This document shows, piece after piece, positions 27,148 to 35,919 of a stretch of DNA of 64,000 nt. Positions within the stretch are counted from its first letter, which is position 1. Every line of letters begins with the position of its first letter. Under the pieces are notes generated by a model. That model had not been told where the DNA came from. It ran no database searches and was given only the letters and a program-made list of their open reading frames with translations. A program made the translations under genes and the position numbers. Origin of the DNA: CAVRCT01 sp963719645 (GTDB lineage: Bacteria > Pseudomonadota > Gammaproteobacteria > DSM-16500); contig CAVRCT010000005.1 of assembly GCA_963719645.1 (NCBI GenBank), positions 186,001-250,000 on the forward strand, read 5' to 3'.

Positions 27148-27899
27148 TAATATTTATACCCCGTATGCAAGGCAACGATGCCGCCGGTTAAATTGTGATA
27201 CGTTACATCTTCAAATTGACAGGCGAGCATTTTATTTTTCAATGTCTCTTGATCGGGATGCATACGAATGGATTCCACTAAATATTGATAGCTGGACGCA
27301 TCCTGACAAACCCACGCGCCTAGTTTGGGAATCACATGAAAAGAATATTTTTCATAGAGAACATTCAATAACGGTAATACCGGTTTAGAAAATTCAAGAA
27401 TCAGTAATTTTCCGCCCGGTTTTAACACTCGAAACATTGAGCGTAACGCCTCTTCTTGTCGGGTCACATTCCGCAAACCAAATGCAATCGTAATGCAATC
27501 AAAAAAATTATCCGGAAAAGGCAGCTTTTCTGCATCGGCTTGGACAAATTCTACATTGCCGACAATCCCTTCATCCAGCAACCGTTCTCGACCGCGTTGC
27601 AGCATTTTTTCATTGATGTCAGCTAAAATAACCTTGCCGGATTTGCCGACTTTTTTGCTGAATTCACGGGTCAAATCACCGGTGCCGCCTGCAATGTCTA
27701 ACACAACGTGTCCCGCTCGAACAGGACATTGACTGAGCGTGAAGCGTTTCCATAATCGATGCAAGCCAAATGACATCAAATCATTCATCACATCATATTT
27801 GCTCGCCACTGAGTGAAACACATCGGCCACACGATCTGCTTTTTCATGCACAGAAACTTTTGCAAAACCAAAATGTGTTTCGTTGGAATTCTCTGTCAT
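27147..27899 (-). CDS. ubiE: ubiquinone/menaquinone C-methyltransferase UbiE
   Basis: 250 residues. Class I SAM methyltransferase: motif I LDIAGGTGDLTREFSKK near 70, NEKMLQRGRERLLD, DCITIAFGLRNVTRQEEALR (UbiE signature near 135), and C-terminal FEDVTYHNLTGGIVALHTGYK. It methylates the quinone ring carbon. Its stop TAA overlaps the ubiJ ATG by one base, and its start overlaps the permease gene stop by 4 bases. Confidence 0.97.
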   Translation of the reverse strand: MTENSNETHFGFAKVSVHEKADRVADVFHSVASKYDVMNDLMSFGLHRLWKRFTLSQCPVRAGHVVLDIAGGTGDLTREFSKKVGKSGKVILADINEKMLQRGRERLLDEGIVGNVEFVQADAEKLPFPDNFFDCITIAFGLRNVTRQEEALRSMFRVLKPGGKLLILEFSKPVLPLLNVLYEKYSFHVIPKLGAWVCQDASSYQYLVESIRMHPDQETLKNKMLACQFEDVTYHNLTGGIVALHTGYKY

Positions 27900-29104
27900 G
27901 CGCTGCTGACCATGCTGATAACGGACTGAACAATAACAGCGACACCTGCGATCAATAAGAAGACCAACATAAATTTACCGCCAAAAAACCGATAACCTTT
28001 GGCAAGGTTAATCCGATACCGTCCTTGCCAAATCATTAACACCGGTAAAAGAGTTAACAGCACCATACAATAAATACCTGCATAGGCTAATGCCGCAATG
28101 AAAATGCCTGGTTTCAATAATACAATTAAAAAAGGGGGTAATAATGCGGTTGCACAGGCAATAAAATCATTCTTAGAAGATTTTCTTAACTGAAAACCAT
28201 CTGCTAGAAAATCCGCAAGACAGAGAGCCACACCTAAAAATGACGTTAACAAACAAATTGAGGTAAATAAATTTGCAAATGTAGTGATTGTTTCGGTATG
28301 AAGCAATGTACTGACTTGGTCAACGAATTCACTGGTTGAGCGTCCGGAATGCAAAATACTAATTAACCCTAGCGAACCTTCGCGTGGAATTAATCCCATG
28401 ATAGTGAAGTCCCAAACGATGTAACACAACAATGGAATAATGCTGCCGAAAAATATCGCCAACCGTAACTTCCTTATATCATCATGAAAATAATTACGAA
28501 TACTCGGAATAATCGTGGCATAACCAAATGACGTCATGGCAACCGTGATGCCGCTGCTCAGCCACGTTAATTTGCCGCCGGTTAAATGCGGTAATGACGT
28601 ATGCGGTACAATTAAAAAAATTAAGGTGAATAAGGCGGCAAATTTGATCAGCATCAATACGCGATTTGCCATATCAACTGCTCGGATTCCTAAATAAACA
28701 ATGAATCCCAACAGAGAAACATAAATCAGTGAAATCGCCCAACTGGGACATTCATTCAGAAAAGGCGTTGTGCTGATCAACCCTTTAAAAAAATCACTGC
28801 CTCCGGCAATATACGCCGCCAGCAAAGAATAGAGTAAGAGCAAATAGGTGAACCAAGCAACGATTTGTCCTTTGATCCCGAGTGTCGCTTTTGCCATCGA
28901 AATAATGTTGGTATTGCGCGGTAACCACAATGTCACTTCCAGAATCAGATAAGCACTGGCTGTCATGACAGCCCAGCAAAAAAACAAAATTAATGTGGAA
29001 TAAAAAAACCCGTACTCAGCGGTTGCAATTGGCAAGGCTAATATTCCACCGCCGATGGCGGTGCCGACAATGAGTAATGTTCCACCGATTAATCTTGCTG
29101 TCAT
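27896..29104 (-). CDS. aromatic amino acid permease (HAAAP family, TyrP/Mtr-like)
   Basis: 402 residues with about eleven transmembrane segments. The N-terminus GGTLLIVGTAIGGGILALPIA is diagnostic of hydroxy/aromatic amino acid permeases; TSFGYATIIPSIRNYF near 195 is also typical. It probably imports tyrosine or tryptophan by proton symport. It overlaps the ubiE start by 4 bases; a link between tyrosine supply and quinone synthesis is possible but not shown, since bacterial ubiquinone comes from chorismate. Confidence 0.85.
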   Translation of the reverse strand: MTARLIGGTLLIVGTAIGGGILALPIATAEYGFFYSTLILFFCWAVMTASAYLILEVTLWLPRNTNIISMAKATLGIKGQIVAWFTYLLLLYSLLAAYIAGGSDFFKGLISTTPFLNECPSWAISLIYVSLLGFIVYLGIRAVDMANRVLMLIKFAALFTLIFLIVPHTSLPHLTGGKLTWLSSGITVAMTSFGYATIIPSIRNYFHDDIRKLRLAIFFGSIIPLLCYIVWDFTIMGLIPREGSLGLISILHSGRSTSEFVDQVSTLLHTETITTFANLFTSICLLTSFLGVALCLADFLADGFQLRKSSKNDFIACATALLPPFLIVLLKPGIFIAALAYAGIYCMVLLTLLPVLMIWQGRYRINLAKGYRFFGGKFMLVFLLIAGVAVIVQSVISMVSSA

Positions 29105-29153
29105 GCTACGTCCTCGTGTTGGTGTGCTTTTTGAGCAGCGTACTGAACCGCTT

Positions 29154-29264
29154 CTGAGCCGCGCACTGAGCCGCGACCGTCAGGAAGCGTCACGGAATCA
29201 GCGTTAACTTTAATTGCTGATTCCGTGACGCTTCCTGACGGTCGCGGCTCTGTACGCGGCTCAG
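29154..29264. repeat. palindromic element family D, copy D2
   Basis: 111 bp between the permease and queF. Arms CTGAGCCGCG...CTGAGCCGCGACCGTCAGG and the inverse; interior GAAGCGTCACGGAATCAGC with its inverse makes the whole an almost perfect palindrome around GTTAACTTTAATT. It shares only the GAGCCGCGACCGTCAGG arms with D1 and D3; the inner stems differ. Confidence 0.88.
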
Positions 29265-29271
29265 TTATTAT

Positions 29272-30099
29272 TTATTGCCTAACCTGTCTTCCCAAATTAT
29301 CCGGCAAACCCTTCTCCGTCGAGCGAAATGGATTAATATCCAATCCCCCTCGCCGCGTATACCGTGCATAAACCGTTAATTGCCTCGGCTGACACTGCCG
29401 TAAAATATCCATAAAAATTCGTTCCACGCATTGCTCATGAAATTCATTATGATTGCGTAATGAAATTAAATAACGTAACAACCCTTCATGATTTATTTTC
29501 GCGCCCACATAGTGGATTTGAACACTCGCCCAATCCGGCTGGCCTGTCACCAAGCAATTTGATTTTACTAAATCAGAATAGACGGTTTCCGTGACGATTG
29601 CACTTTCTGTTTGCAAAAAACGCGGCTCAACTGAATAGGTATCGCAGGTAATATCTAGGTTATCTAAACAAATCCCACTGAATGATTCAAGTTGCGTACC
29701 CACCCATGATTTCAATGACGTTATTTTAACGTGCACGGAAGCTCCGGCATATTCACTCAAATCCTGTTGTAACAATTGCTCCACATCGGCTTCCTTCGCA
29801 AAACGGGAATTCGTGTATGAATTTAAGTAGAGCTTAAATGATTTTGATTCGATGATGGCGGGCGATTCACAGGGAAAAATAAATTCAGCCATGGCAACCA
29901 CTGGCTTGCCGTGACTATTCAACCAAGAAAGTTCATAAGCCGTCCAGAGATCAACACCTTTAAACGGTAACTGACTAGGCACATGGATTTCATCACGATT
30001 TAATTGACGGGGAATGGCATACAATAAATCGCGCTGATATTCCGAGATATACGTTGTTTTTTTTCCGAGCGGAGAAAGCACAACCGTTTCGTCTTTCAT
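29272..30099 (-). CDS. queF: NADPH-dependent 7-cyano-7-deazaguanine reductase
   Basis: 275 residues, the long (type II, bimodular) QueF. The QueF motif ESKSFKLYLNS is near 82, the catalytic Cys lies in LVKSNCLVTGQPDWASVQIHY near 188, and the C-terminal EFHEQCVERIFMDI is typical. It reduces preQ0 to preQ1 in queuosine synthesis; Tgt, which uses preQ1, is at the right edge of the window. It overlaps parA by 4 bases, in the place usually held by parB. Confidence 0.95.
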   Translation of the reverse strand: MKDETVVLSPLGKKTTYISEYQRDLLYAIPRQLNRDEIHVPSQLPFKGVDLWTAYELSWLNSHGKPVVAMAEFIFPCESPAIIESKSFKLYLNSYTNSRFAKEADVEQLLQQDLSEYAGASVHVKITSLKSWVGTQLESFSGICLDNLDITCDTYSVEPRFLQTESAIVTETVYSDLVKSNCLVTGQPDWASVQIHYVGAKINHEGLLRYLISLRNHNEFHEQCVERIFMDILRQCQPRQLTVYARYTRRGGLDINPFRSTEKGLPDNLGRQVRQ

Positions 30100-30896
30100 A
30101 CTTCTGCCTCAATAAATTGCGTTTGATCTTTTGTTTCATCTACCCGGCGTAACATTTCACCTGCTAAGGTTAAATACGCAACGGCACCTTGTGATTTGCC
30201 ATCATACTGCATAATCGGTAAGCCATGACTGGGAGCCTCCGCTAAACGAACATTGCGCGGAATCACCGTGCGATACACACGGCCTGGAAAATGTTGTAAC
30301 AACTGAGCAGAGACATCGAGTGCTAACCGATTACGACCATCGTACATGGTGCGCAATAAGCCTTCGATATGCAAGTCAGGATTCACCGTTGCTTGGATTT
30401 GTTCGATGGTATTAAGCAATGCGGTCAATCCTTCTAACGCATAATATTCACATTGAATCGGGATCAACACCGAATCTGCCGCGGTCAACGCATTCACTGT
30501 TAAAATATTTAAAGAAGGCGGGCAATCAATTAAAACATAATCATATTGCGCAACAATCAACGCTAATACCTGTTTCAACTGTGTTTCACGCTGCGTCATT
30601 TGCATGAGCTGCACTTCCGCCACAATCAAATCATGGGTGGTGGGAATTAAATCATAACCGCCTGCTGTTTTTACACTCGCAGAGGTAATGTCGACTTCAT
30701 TCAACAGAACTTCTTTGATACCAACCTGAAAAGAATTTTTATCCACCCCGCTGCCGACGGTTGCATTGCCTTGAGGATCTAAATCGATGAGCAGCACATT
30801 GCGTTTCATGGTGGCGAATGAAGCAGCCAAATTAATACTGGTTGTGGTTTTTCCGACACCGCCTTTTTGATTGACGATCGCAATAATTTTTCCCAC
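30096..30896 (-). CDS. parA: chromosome partitioning ATPase ParA/Soj
   Basis: 266 residues. Deviant Walker A KGGVGKTTTSINLA at 10-23, LIDLDPQGNAT (A'), YVLIDCPPSLN (Walker B), and conserved ARTMYDGRNRLA-like LLRTMYDGRNRLALDV. It moves ParB-parS complexes at the origin. It sits in the usual mnmG-rsmG-parA order, but the following gene is queF, so parB must be elsewhere. A good parS is at 7862-7877. Confidence 0.95.
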   Translation of the reverse strand: MGKIIAIVNQKGGVGKTTTSINLAASFATMKRNVLLIDLDPQGNATVGSGVDKNSFQVGIKEVLLNEVDITSASVKTAGGYDLIPTTHDLIVAEVQLMQMTQRETQLKQVLALIVAQYDYVLIDCPPSLNILTVNALTAADSVLIPIQCEYYALEGLTALLNTIEQIQATVNPDLHIEGLLRTMYDGRNRLALDVSAQLLQHFPGRVYRTVIPRNVRLAEAPSHGLPIMQYDGKSQGAVAYLTLAGEMLRRVDETKDQTQFIEAEV

Positions 30897-30900
30897 TGAA

Positions 30901-31533
30901 TCACTCCTTTAGAATTTCTATACAGACGACATGTCGTTTTGCATCCAATCCTTGAATGGTTAAGGGATGTACCGCTTGCAGCTTAAATGGCTTGGATACC
31001 GCGGCTAATTCTGCTTCAGGATACACCCCTTTCATTGCGATAAATTGACCGTGTGGCGCCAATAAATGCTGAGTCGCTACTAACATATCGTTAAGACTGG
31101 CAAATGCCCGAGTGATGATACTATCAAAACATTCACTGGGATGAAAATTTTCAGCACGTTCATGGATCACGGTAATATTTTTTAAGCCTAGCTCATACAC
31201 AACTTGGTTCAAAAATCGGGTTTTCTTGCTGTTGCTATCTAATAAAAAAAATTGTTTATCAGGTTCAATAATCGCCAAGGGAATGCCGGGTAACCCTGCG
31301 CCTGATCCCACATCGAGTAAACGTGAGCCATGCAAATAAGGCAAGATCGATAAACTGTCTAAAATATGTAAATAAACGGCTTCTTTCGGTGAGCGGATCG
31401 CCGTGAGATTAAAAATCGTGTTCCATTGTTGCAGTAATTCGAGAAACGTGACGAGTTTCGTTTGATTCGCATCGGATATCGCGTAATGGTTTTCACTGAG
31501 TGCTTCTTTAAGCAATTTATTGAGCTCTATCAT
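30901..31533 (-). CDS. rsmG: 16S rRNA (guanine527-N7)-methyltransferase
   Basis: 210 residues from the ATG at 31533 (MIELNKLLKEAL), which has GGAA upstream; an ATG four codons earlier is possible. The SAM site LLDVGSGAGLPGIPLAI is near 65, and NLTAIRSPKEAVYLHILDSLS is a RsmG hallmark. It modifies G527 of 16S rRNA. It lies 4 bases upstream of parA and downstream of mnmG, the conserved gammaproteobacterial order. Confidence 0.95.
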   Translation of the reverse strand: MIELNKLLKEALSENHYAISDANQTKLVTFLELLQQWNTIFNLTAIRSPKEAVYLHILDSLSILPYLHGSRLLDVGSGAGLPGIPLAIIEPDKQFFLLDSNSKKTRFLNQVVYELGLKNITVIHERAENFHPSECFDSIITRAFASLNDMLVATQHLLAPHGQFIAMKGVYPEAELAAVSKPFKLQAVHPLTIQGLDAKRHVVCIEILKE

Positions 31534-31559
31534 GATGGATTCCATTTAAATTTATTGAG

Positions 31560-31758
31560 CGTCAGTCTAAGGAAATTTTGCTTAGAATGCTTTCACCTAT
31601 AACCTATAGAGGTTGCTTAAGTTGTAGGGTGGATTAGACGCGCCTTTTGCGTCGTAATCCACCAAGCTGCAGATAAGGTGGATTACGACGCAAAAGGCGC
31701 GTCTAATCCACCCTACAACTAAGCAGAATTTCCTTAGCTTGACGCCTATGGCTGTGAC
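31560..31758. repeat. nested repeat: family H flanks with family E palindrome E1 inside
   Basis: The core, 31621-31719, is a near-perfect 99-bp palindrome with arms GTTGTAGGGTGGATTAGACG and CGCCTTTTGCGTCGTAATCC. It is bracketed by TAAGGAAATTTTGCTTAGAA at left and TAAGCAGAATTTCCTTAGC at right, which belong to family H seen at 34381, 57050 and 59916. The right flank reaches into the last codons of mnmG. Confidence 0.85.
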
Positions 31759-33632
31759 ACCGCCCCTTTCTTCAACCCCACCAACAACAAAGAAATCGCT
31801 GCGGGTGTCATTCCCGGAATTCTTCCAGCCATCCCAACCGTCATCGGTCGATGCTGTTGCAATTTTTGGCGTACTTCCGCCGATAAGCCATTCACTTTGT
31901 TGTAATCAAAATGCGTTGGAATCTTGGTATCTTCATTCCGCGCATGTCGGGCAATTTCATCTTGTTGTCGTTCAATATAGCCTGCATATTTAATTTGAAT
32001 TTCAACTTGTTCAGCGGCGGTTGCATCATCAATGCCGGGACCGACATCCGGAAGACCCATTAAATCAGCATAATTGACTGCCGGTCGACGCAAAATTTCT
32101 TCTAAGCGATATTCGCGCGCCAACGGTTGTTGTAACAATTGTTCAAGCGCTTGTCCCATTGCTGTATCGGGACGCACCCATGTTGCATGTAAGCGTGTTT
32201 GTTCGGTCATGATTTTAGCGCGTTTTAATTCGAACTGGCGCCAATGCGTTTCATTCACCAAACCCAGCGCAAACCCTTTTTCCGTCAAGCGAAGATCGGC
32301 ATTGTCTTCCCGCAGCATTAATCGATATTCCGCACGGCTAGTAAACATGCGGTAAGGCTCTTGGGTGCCTCGGGTAATCAAATCATCGATCAACACACCG
32401 ATGTAAGCTTCATCGCGGCGCAAGGTGAACGGATCTTTGTCTTGGGCTTGCAAGGCTGCATTGGTTCCTGCGATTAAACCTTGAGCCGCTGCTTCTTCGT
32501 AACCGGTCGTTCCATTAATTTGTCCGGCAAAGAACAAACCTGTTATTTGTTTGGTTTCTAAGGTGGGTTTTAAATCTCTCGGATCAAAATAATCATACTC
32601 GATCGCATAACCTGGGCGGGTAATATGCGCATTTTCAAAACCTTTCATGGTACGGACAAATTCAATTTGCACAGAGAAAGGTAAGCTGGTTGAAATACCA
32701 TTGGGATAAATTTCAACCGTGGTTAAGCCTTCCGGCTCAACAAAAATTTGATGCGATGTCTTGTCTGCAAAACGGACAATTTTATCCTCAATCGAGGGAC
32801 AGTAGCGCGGCCCGACCCCTTCAATAATGCCCGCATACATGGGCGATTCACCTAATCCAGCACGAATTAAATCATGGGTGTGCTGATTCGTATGGGTGAT
32901 GTAACAAGGGATTTGTTTAGGATGTTCGCTCGCCTGGCCTAAAAAAGAAAAAACGGGGGTTGGGACATCGCCCTCTTGTTTTTCCATCACACTGAAATCA
33001 ATCGTTCGGCCATCAATTCTGGGCGGGGTACCTGTTTTTAATCGACCCACACGCAAGGCTAACTCACGCAAGCGCGCTGCTAAATTTTTTGCGGGGGGAT
33101 CGCCTGCGCGTCCGCCTTCGTAATTTTGTAGACCGATATGGATTTTACCCGCTAGAAACGTCCCTGCGGTTAAGACGACTGTTTTAGCATTAAATTGCAA
33201 ACCCATTTGGGTGAGAACGCCGCTGACACGCCCATTCTCTAACAAAATATCGTCAACAGCTTGCTGGAACAGCCATAGGTTGGGTTGATTTTCTAAATAC
33301 GCGCGAATGGCTTGTTTATACAATACGCGGTCTGCCTGCGCGCGGGTTGCGCGCACAGCGGGGCCTTTGCTGGCATTTAAAATCCGAAATTGAATACCGG
33401 CTTGGTCTATGGCTCTGGCCATGACGCCGCCGAGGGCATCAATTTCTTTGACCAAATGACCTTTGCCAATGCCGCCAATCGCTGGATTGCATGACATTTG
33501 GCCCAATGTTTCAATATTATGGGTCAATAAAAGAGTTTTGGCGCCTAAGCGCGCGGCTGCTAATGCCGCTTCGGTACCGGCATGGCCGCCGCCGACCACA
33601 ATGACATCGAATGTTTGTCTACTATCCAACAT
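31746..33632 (-). CDS. mnmG: tRNA uridine 5-carboxymethylaminomethyl modification enzyme MnmG
   Basis: 628 residues, standard length. FAD-binding GGGHAGTEAALAAARLG at 13-29, GidA signatures GPRYCPSIEDKIVRF near 270 and YAIEYDYFDPRDLKPTLETK, and GQINGTTGYEEAAAQGL near 370. With MnmE it installs the cmnm5 group at wobble U34 of tRNAs. Here mnmG and mnmE are separated by a PEBP gene and repeats. The stop codon lies at the edge of an H/E repeat. Confidence 0.97.
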   Translation of the reverse strand: MLDSRQTFDVIVVGGGHAGTEAALAAARLGAKTLLLTHNIETLGQMSCNPAIGGIGKGHLVKEIDALGGVMARAIDQAGIQFRILNASKGPAVRATRAQADRVLYKQAIRAYLENQPNLWLFQQAVDDILLENGRVSGVLTQMGLQFNAKTVVLTAGTFLAGKIHIGLQNYEGGRAGDPPAKNLAARLRELALRVGRLKTGTPPRIDGRTIDFSVMEKQEGDVPTPVFSFLGQASEHPKQIPCYITHTNQHTHDLIRAGLGESPMYAGIIEGVGPRYCPSIEDKIVRFADKTSHQIFVEPEGLTTVEIYPNGISTSLPFSVQIEFVRTMKGFENAHITRPGYAIEYDYFDPRDLKPTLETKQITGLFFAGQINGTTGYEEAAAQGLIAGTNAALQAQDKDPFTLRRDEAYIGVLIDDLITRGTQEPYRMFTSRAEYRLMLREDNADLRLTEKGFALGLVNETHWRQFELKRAKIMTEQTRLHATWVRPDTAMGQALEQLLQQPLAREYRLEEILRRPAVNYADLMGLPDVGPGIDDATAAEQVEIQIKYAGYIERQQDEIARHARNEDTKIPTHFDYNKVNGLSAEVRQKLQQHRPMTVGMAGRIPGMTPAAISLLLVGLKKGAVSQP

Positions 33633-33727
33633 AGGTCTTCGCTAATGGGTAAAAAATGGTTGGTTATTGTACTCGATATTGCGGCGAGGGAGAAGGATAT
33701 ATAATCCTGTATAATGGAGCAGTTCTT

Positions 33728-33825
33728 AACTGAGCCGCGACCGTCAGGGAGCGAAGCAAAAGTCCGCGGCCGGTGGGAAGTAAAATCGCCGCCGGTGATC
33801 GCTCCCTGACGGTCGCGGCTCAGTT
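33728..33825. repeat. palindromic element family D, copy D3
   Basis: 98 bp upstream of the PEBP gene. Arms AACTGAGCCGCGACCGTCAG and the exact inverse at right. The interior (GAAGCAAAAGTCCGCGGCCG and GGTGGGAAGTAAAATCGCC) is only partly self-complementary and unlike D1 or D2. Confidence 0.88.
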
Positions 33826-33860
33826 GAGAGCTCAGTTAATTATCCAAGGAGGGATCACCC

Positions 33861-34367
33861 ATGCGTTTTTTACTTTTTTTATTTTTCGCGCTGATTGCAT
33901 CAACCAGTTTTGCAGCCGATTTAACCCTGACAACGCATTCTTTCATTGACCAAGGCGGTCTCCCAGTTATGTATACCTGTGATGGCAAAGATATGTCGCC
34001 TGAATTGACTTGGAATAATGCGCCAGCCAATACCAAATCATTTGCCATCATCATGAGCGATCCAGATGCCCCGGGTGGCACTTGGTATCATTGGGTGATT
34101 TATAATCTTCCTGCAGCGACCACAAGCCTTGTGGAAGGCATGAGTCATTTACCTGCTGAGGCAACACTCGCTGAAAATAGTTGGCATAAAGCAGCATACA
34201 ATGGTCCATGTCCGCCGAAAGGATCGGTGCATCATTATATTTTCACGCTGTATGCGCTCGATGCTGTTTTGACGGTGCCGGTTAATTCGGATAACAAAGC
34301 GGTGTTAGAGGCGATGAAGAGTCATGTGTTAAAACAAAGTGTGTTGACGGCGGTGTATAGTCATTAA
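33861..34367 (+). CDS. exported YbhB/YbcL-type PEBP (Raf kinase inhibitor-like) protein
   Basis: 168 residues starting at an ATG with AAGGAGG upstream. Signal peptide MRFLLFLFFALIASTSFAA, then a PEBP domain: CDGKDMSPELTWNNAPANTKSFAIIM, SDPDAPGGTWYHWVIYNLP (the DPDxP and GxxxHW signature of the anion-binding pocket), and GPCPPKGSVHHYIFTLYALD. Biochemical role of bacterial members is unclear; the signal peptide points to the periplasm. It stands alone on the plus strand among minus-strand housekeeping genes, between two repeat blocks, suggesting insertion into the mnmG-mnmE neighbourhood. Confidence 0.9.
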   Translation: MRFLLFLFFALIASTSFAADLTLTTHSFIDQGGLPVMYTCDGKDMSPELTWNNAPANTKSFAIIMSDPDAPGGTWYHWVIYNLPAATTSLVEGMSHLPAEATLAENSWHKAAYNGPCPPKGSVHHYIFTLYALDAVLTVPVNSDNKAVLEAMKSHVLKQSVLTAVYSH

Positions 34368-34379
34368 AAATGCAGCGAG

Positions 34380-34556
34380 AGTTATAATGCTGCTTAGAAT
34401 GCCTTCCCCCTGCGGGTGAAGGCGTTCTAAGCAAAATTTCCTTAGCTTGACGCGTATGCCCACAAGGGTGGAAGGAAATCATAGATGAAGTCAATTTGAA
34501 TTATGCAACAACGTCTTTTGGAAAAAGGGGCACGGGGGGATTTTTATAAACAGCAA
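34380..34556. repeat. family H remnant with family C fragment
   Basis: CTTAGAATGCCTTCC, a short hairpin CCCCTGCGGGTGAAGG, then TAAGCAAAATTTCCTTAGCT, GACGCGTATGCCCAC and an end TTATGCAACAACG, which match the H element at 59916-60321. At 34514-34555 a family C right arm (AAAAAGGGGCACGGGGGGAT) adjoins the mnmE stop. Confidence 0.7.
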
Positions 34557-34559
34557 CAT

Positions 34560-35912
34560 TCATTTACCAATACAAAAACTCGCAAATATTCTTCCCAGCA
34601 AATCATCCGGCGTAAACTCACCCGTAATTTCACTCAATGCCATTTGCGCTTGTCTCAGTTCTTCCGCTAATAATTCACCGGCTTTATGCTGCAGCAATTG
34701 TTGTTGTCCCTCAATTAAAAAACGATGCGCGCGAGCCAGCGCGTCTAAATGTCGTCGACGCGCAGAAAACGTGTCTTCGATAGAGGTATTTAAACCCACA
34801 CATTGCTTAATATGTGTTTTTAATAGATCGATACCTACTGACTGCTTAGCAGATAACGAAATAATTGTTTGATCGGGTGACTGTTTTAAACTCGGTGCTT
34901 CATCCATTAAATCAATTTTATTTCGCACTGTGATTACCACAGCATGTTCGGGTAGCTGAGGTAAAAATTCTGTTAACGACGTGGTGTCAGGTTCACTCGC
35001 ATCAATAACAAATAAGACTAAATCCGCACGCGCAATTTCTTCTCGCGCACGACGAATACCCTCTTGCTCAACACGGTCTTCGCTTTCACGCAGCCCAGCC
35101 GTATCAATCATATGAATAGGCATGCCATCCAACACAATATGTTCGCGCAATAAATCACGCGTTGTGCCTGGAATATCCGTCACAATTGCAATCTCTTTGC
35201 CGCTTAATTGATTTAATAAACTGGATTTGCCAACATTGGGTTTGCCCGCGATCACCGCGGTAATACCATCCCGTAATAAACTGCCTTGTTGCGCAGCATC
35301 TTGCACGTGTTCTAATTCAGCAATGCTATTTTTTAAATCGGTTGCAACAGCTTCATTGCCTAGAAAATCAATTTCCTCCTCGACAAAATCAATTGCGGCT
35401 TCAACATACATGCGCAAGCGAATTAATTTTTCCACCAGCTGATGAATTTTTTTAGAAAATTCGCCTTGCAGAGAACGCACGGCATTGCGTGCCGCTTGTT
35501 CAGACGCAGCATCAATCAAATCGGCAATCGCTTCCGCTTGCGCAAGATCCATTTTGTCATTCAAAAATGCCCGCTCAGAAAATTCGCCCGGACGTGCCAT
35601 CCTCGCACCTTCCGCTAAAATGCGTTTGACTAAACAATCCACCACAGCAGGTCCGCCATGACCATGCAGTTCTAAAATATCTTCGCCGGTAAATGACGCA
35701 GGACCCTGAAAAAATAAAGCAATGCCTTCATCCAGTGACGTCTCGTGTTGATCGTAAAAGCGGGAGAACGTTGCTAATCGCGGTTGAGGAATTTTTTTTA
35801 AGAGAGCAACAGAAATTTTTTTAACAAGCGGGCCTGACACTCGGATAATGGCTACTCCGCCGCGCCCAGGTGGCGTGGCGGGTGCAACTATCGTATCGAG
35901 AAAGGTTTTCAT
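34560..35912 (-). CDS. mnmE: tRNA modification GTPase MnmE
   Basis: 450 residues. N-terminal formyl-THF-binding domain starting DTIVAPATPPGRGGVAIIRVSG, then a GTPase domain with G1 GKPNVGKSSLLN near 224, G2 TTRD, G3 DTAGLR, G4 NKID, and the conserved C-terminal CIGK. It pairs with MnmG for wobble-U34 modification. It follows yidC by 7 bases, the common gammaproteobacterial order. Confidence 0.97.
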   Translation of the reverse strand: MKTFLDTIVAPATPPGRGGVAIIRVSGPLVKKISVALLKKIPQPRLATFSRFYDQHETSLDEGIALFFQGPASFTGEDILELHGHGGPAVVDCLVKRILAEGARMARPGEFSERAFLNDKMDLAQAEAIADLIDAASEQAARNAVRSLQGEFSKKIHQLVEKLIRLRMYVEAAIDFVEEEIDFLGNEAVATDLKNSIAELEHVQDAAQQGSLLRDGITAVIAGKPNVGKSSLLNQLSGKEIAIVTDIPGTTRDLLREHIVLDGMPIHMIDTAGLRESEDRVEQEGIRRAREEIARADLVLFVIDASEPDTTSLTEFLPQLPEHAVVITVRNKIDLMDEAPSLKQSPDQTIISLSAKQSVGIDLLKTHIKQCVGLNTSIEDTFSARRRHLDALARAHRFLIEGQQQLLQHKAGELLAEELRQAQMALSEITGEFTPDDLLGRIFASFCIGK

Positions 35913-35919
35913 GCGAATT

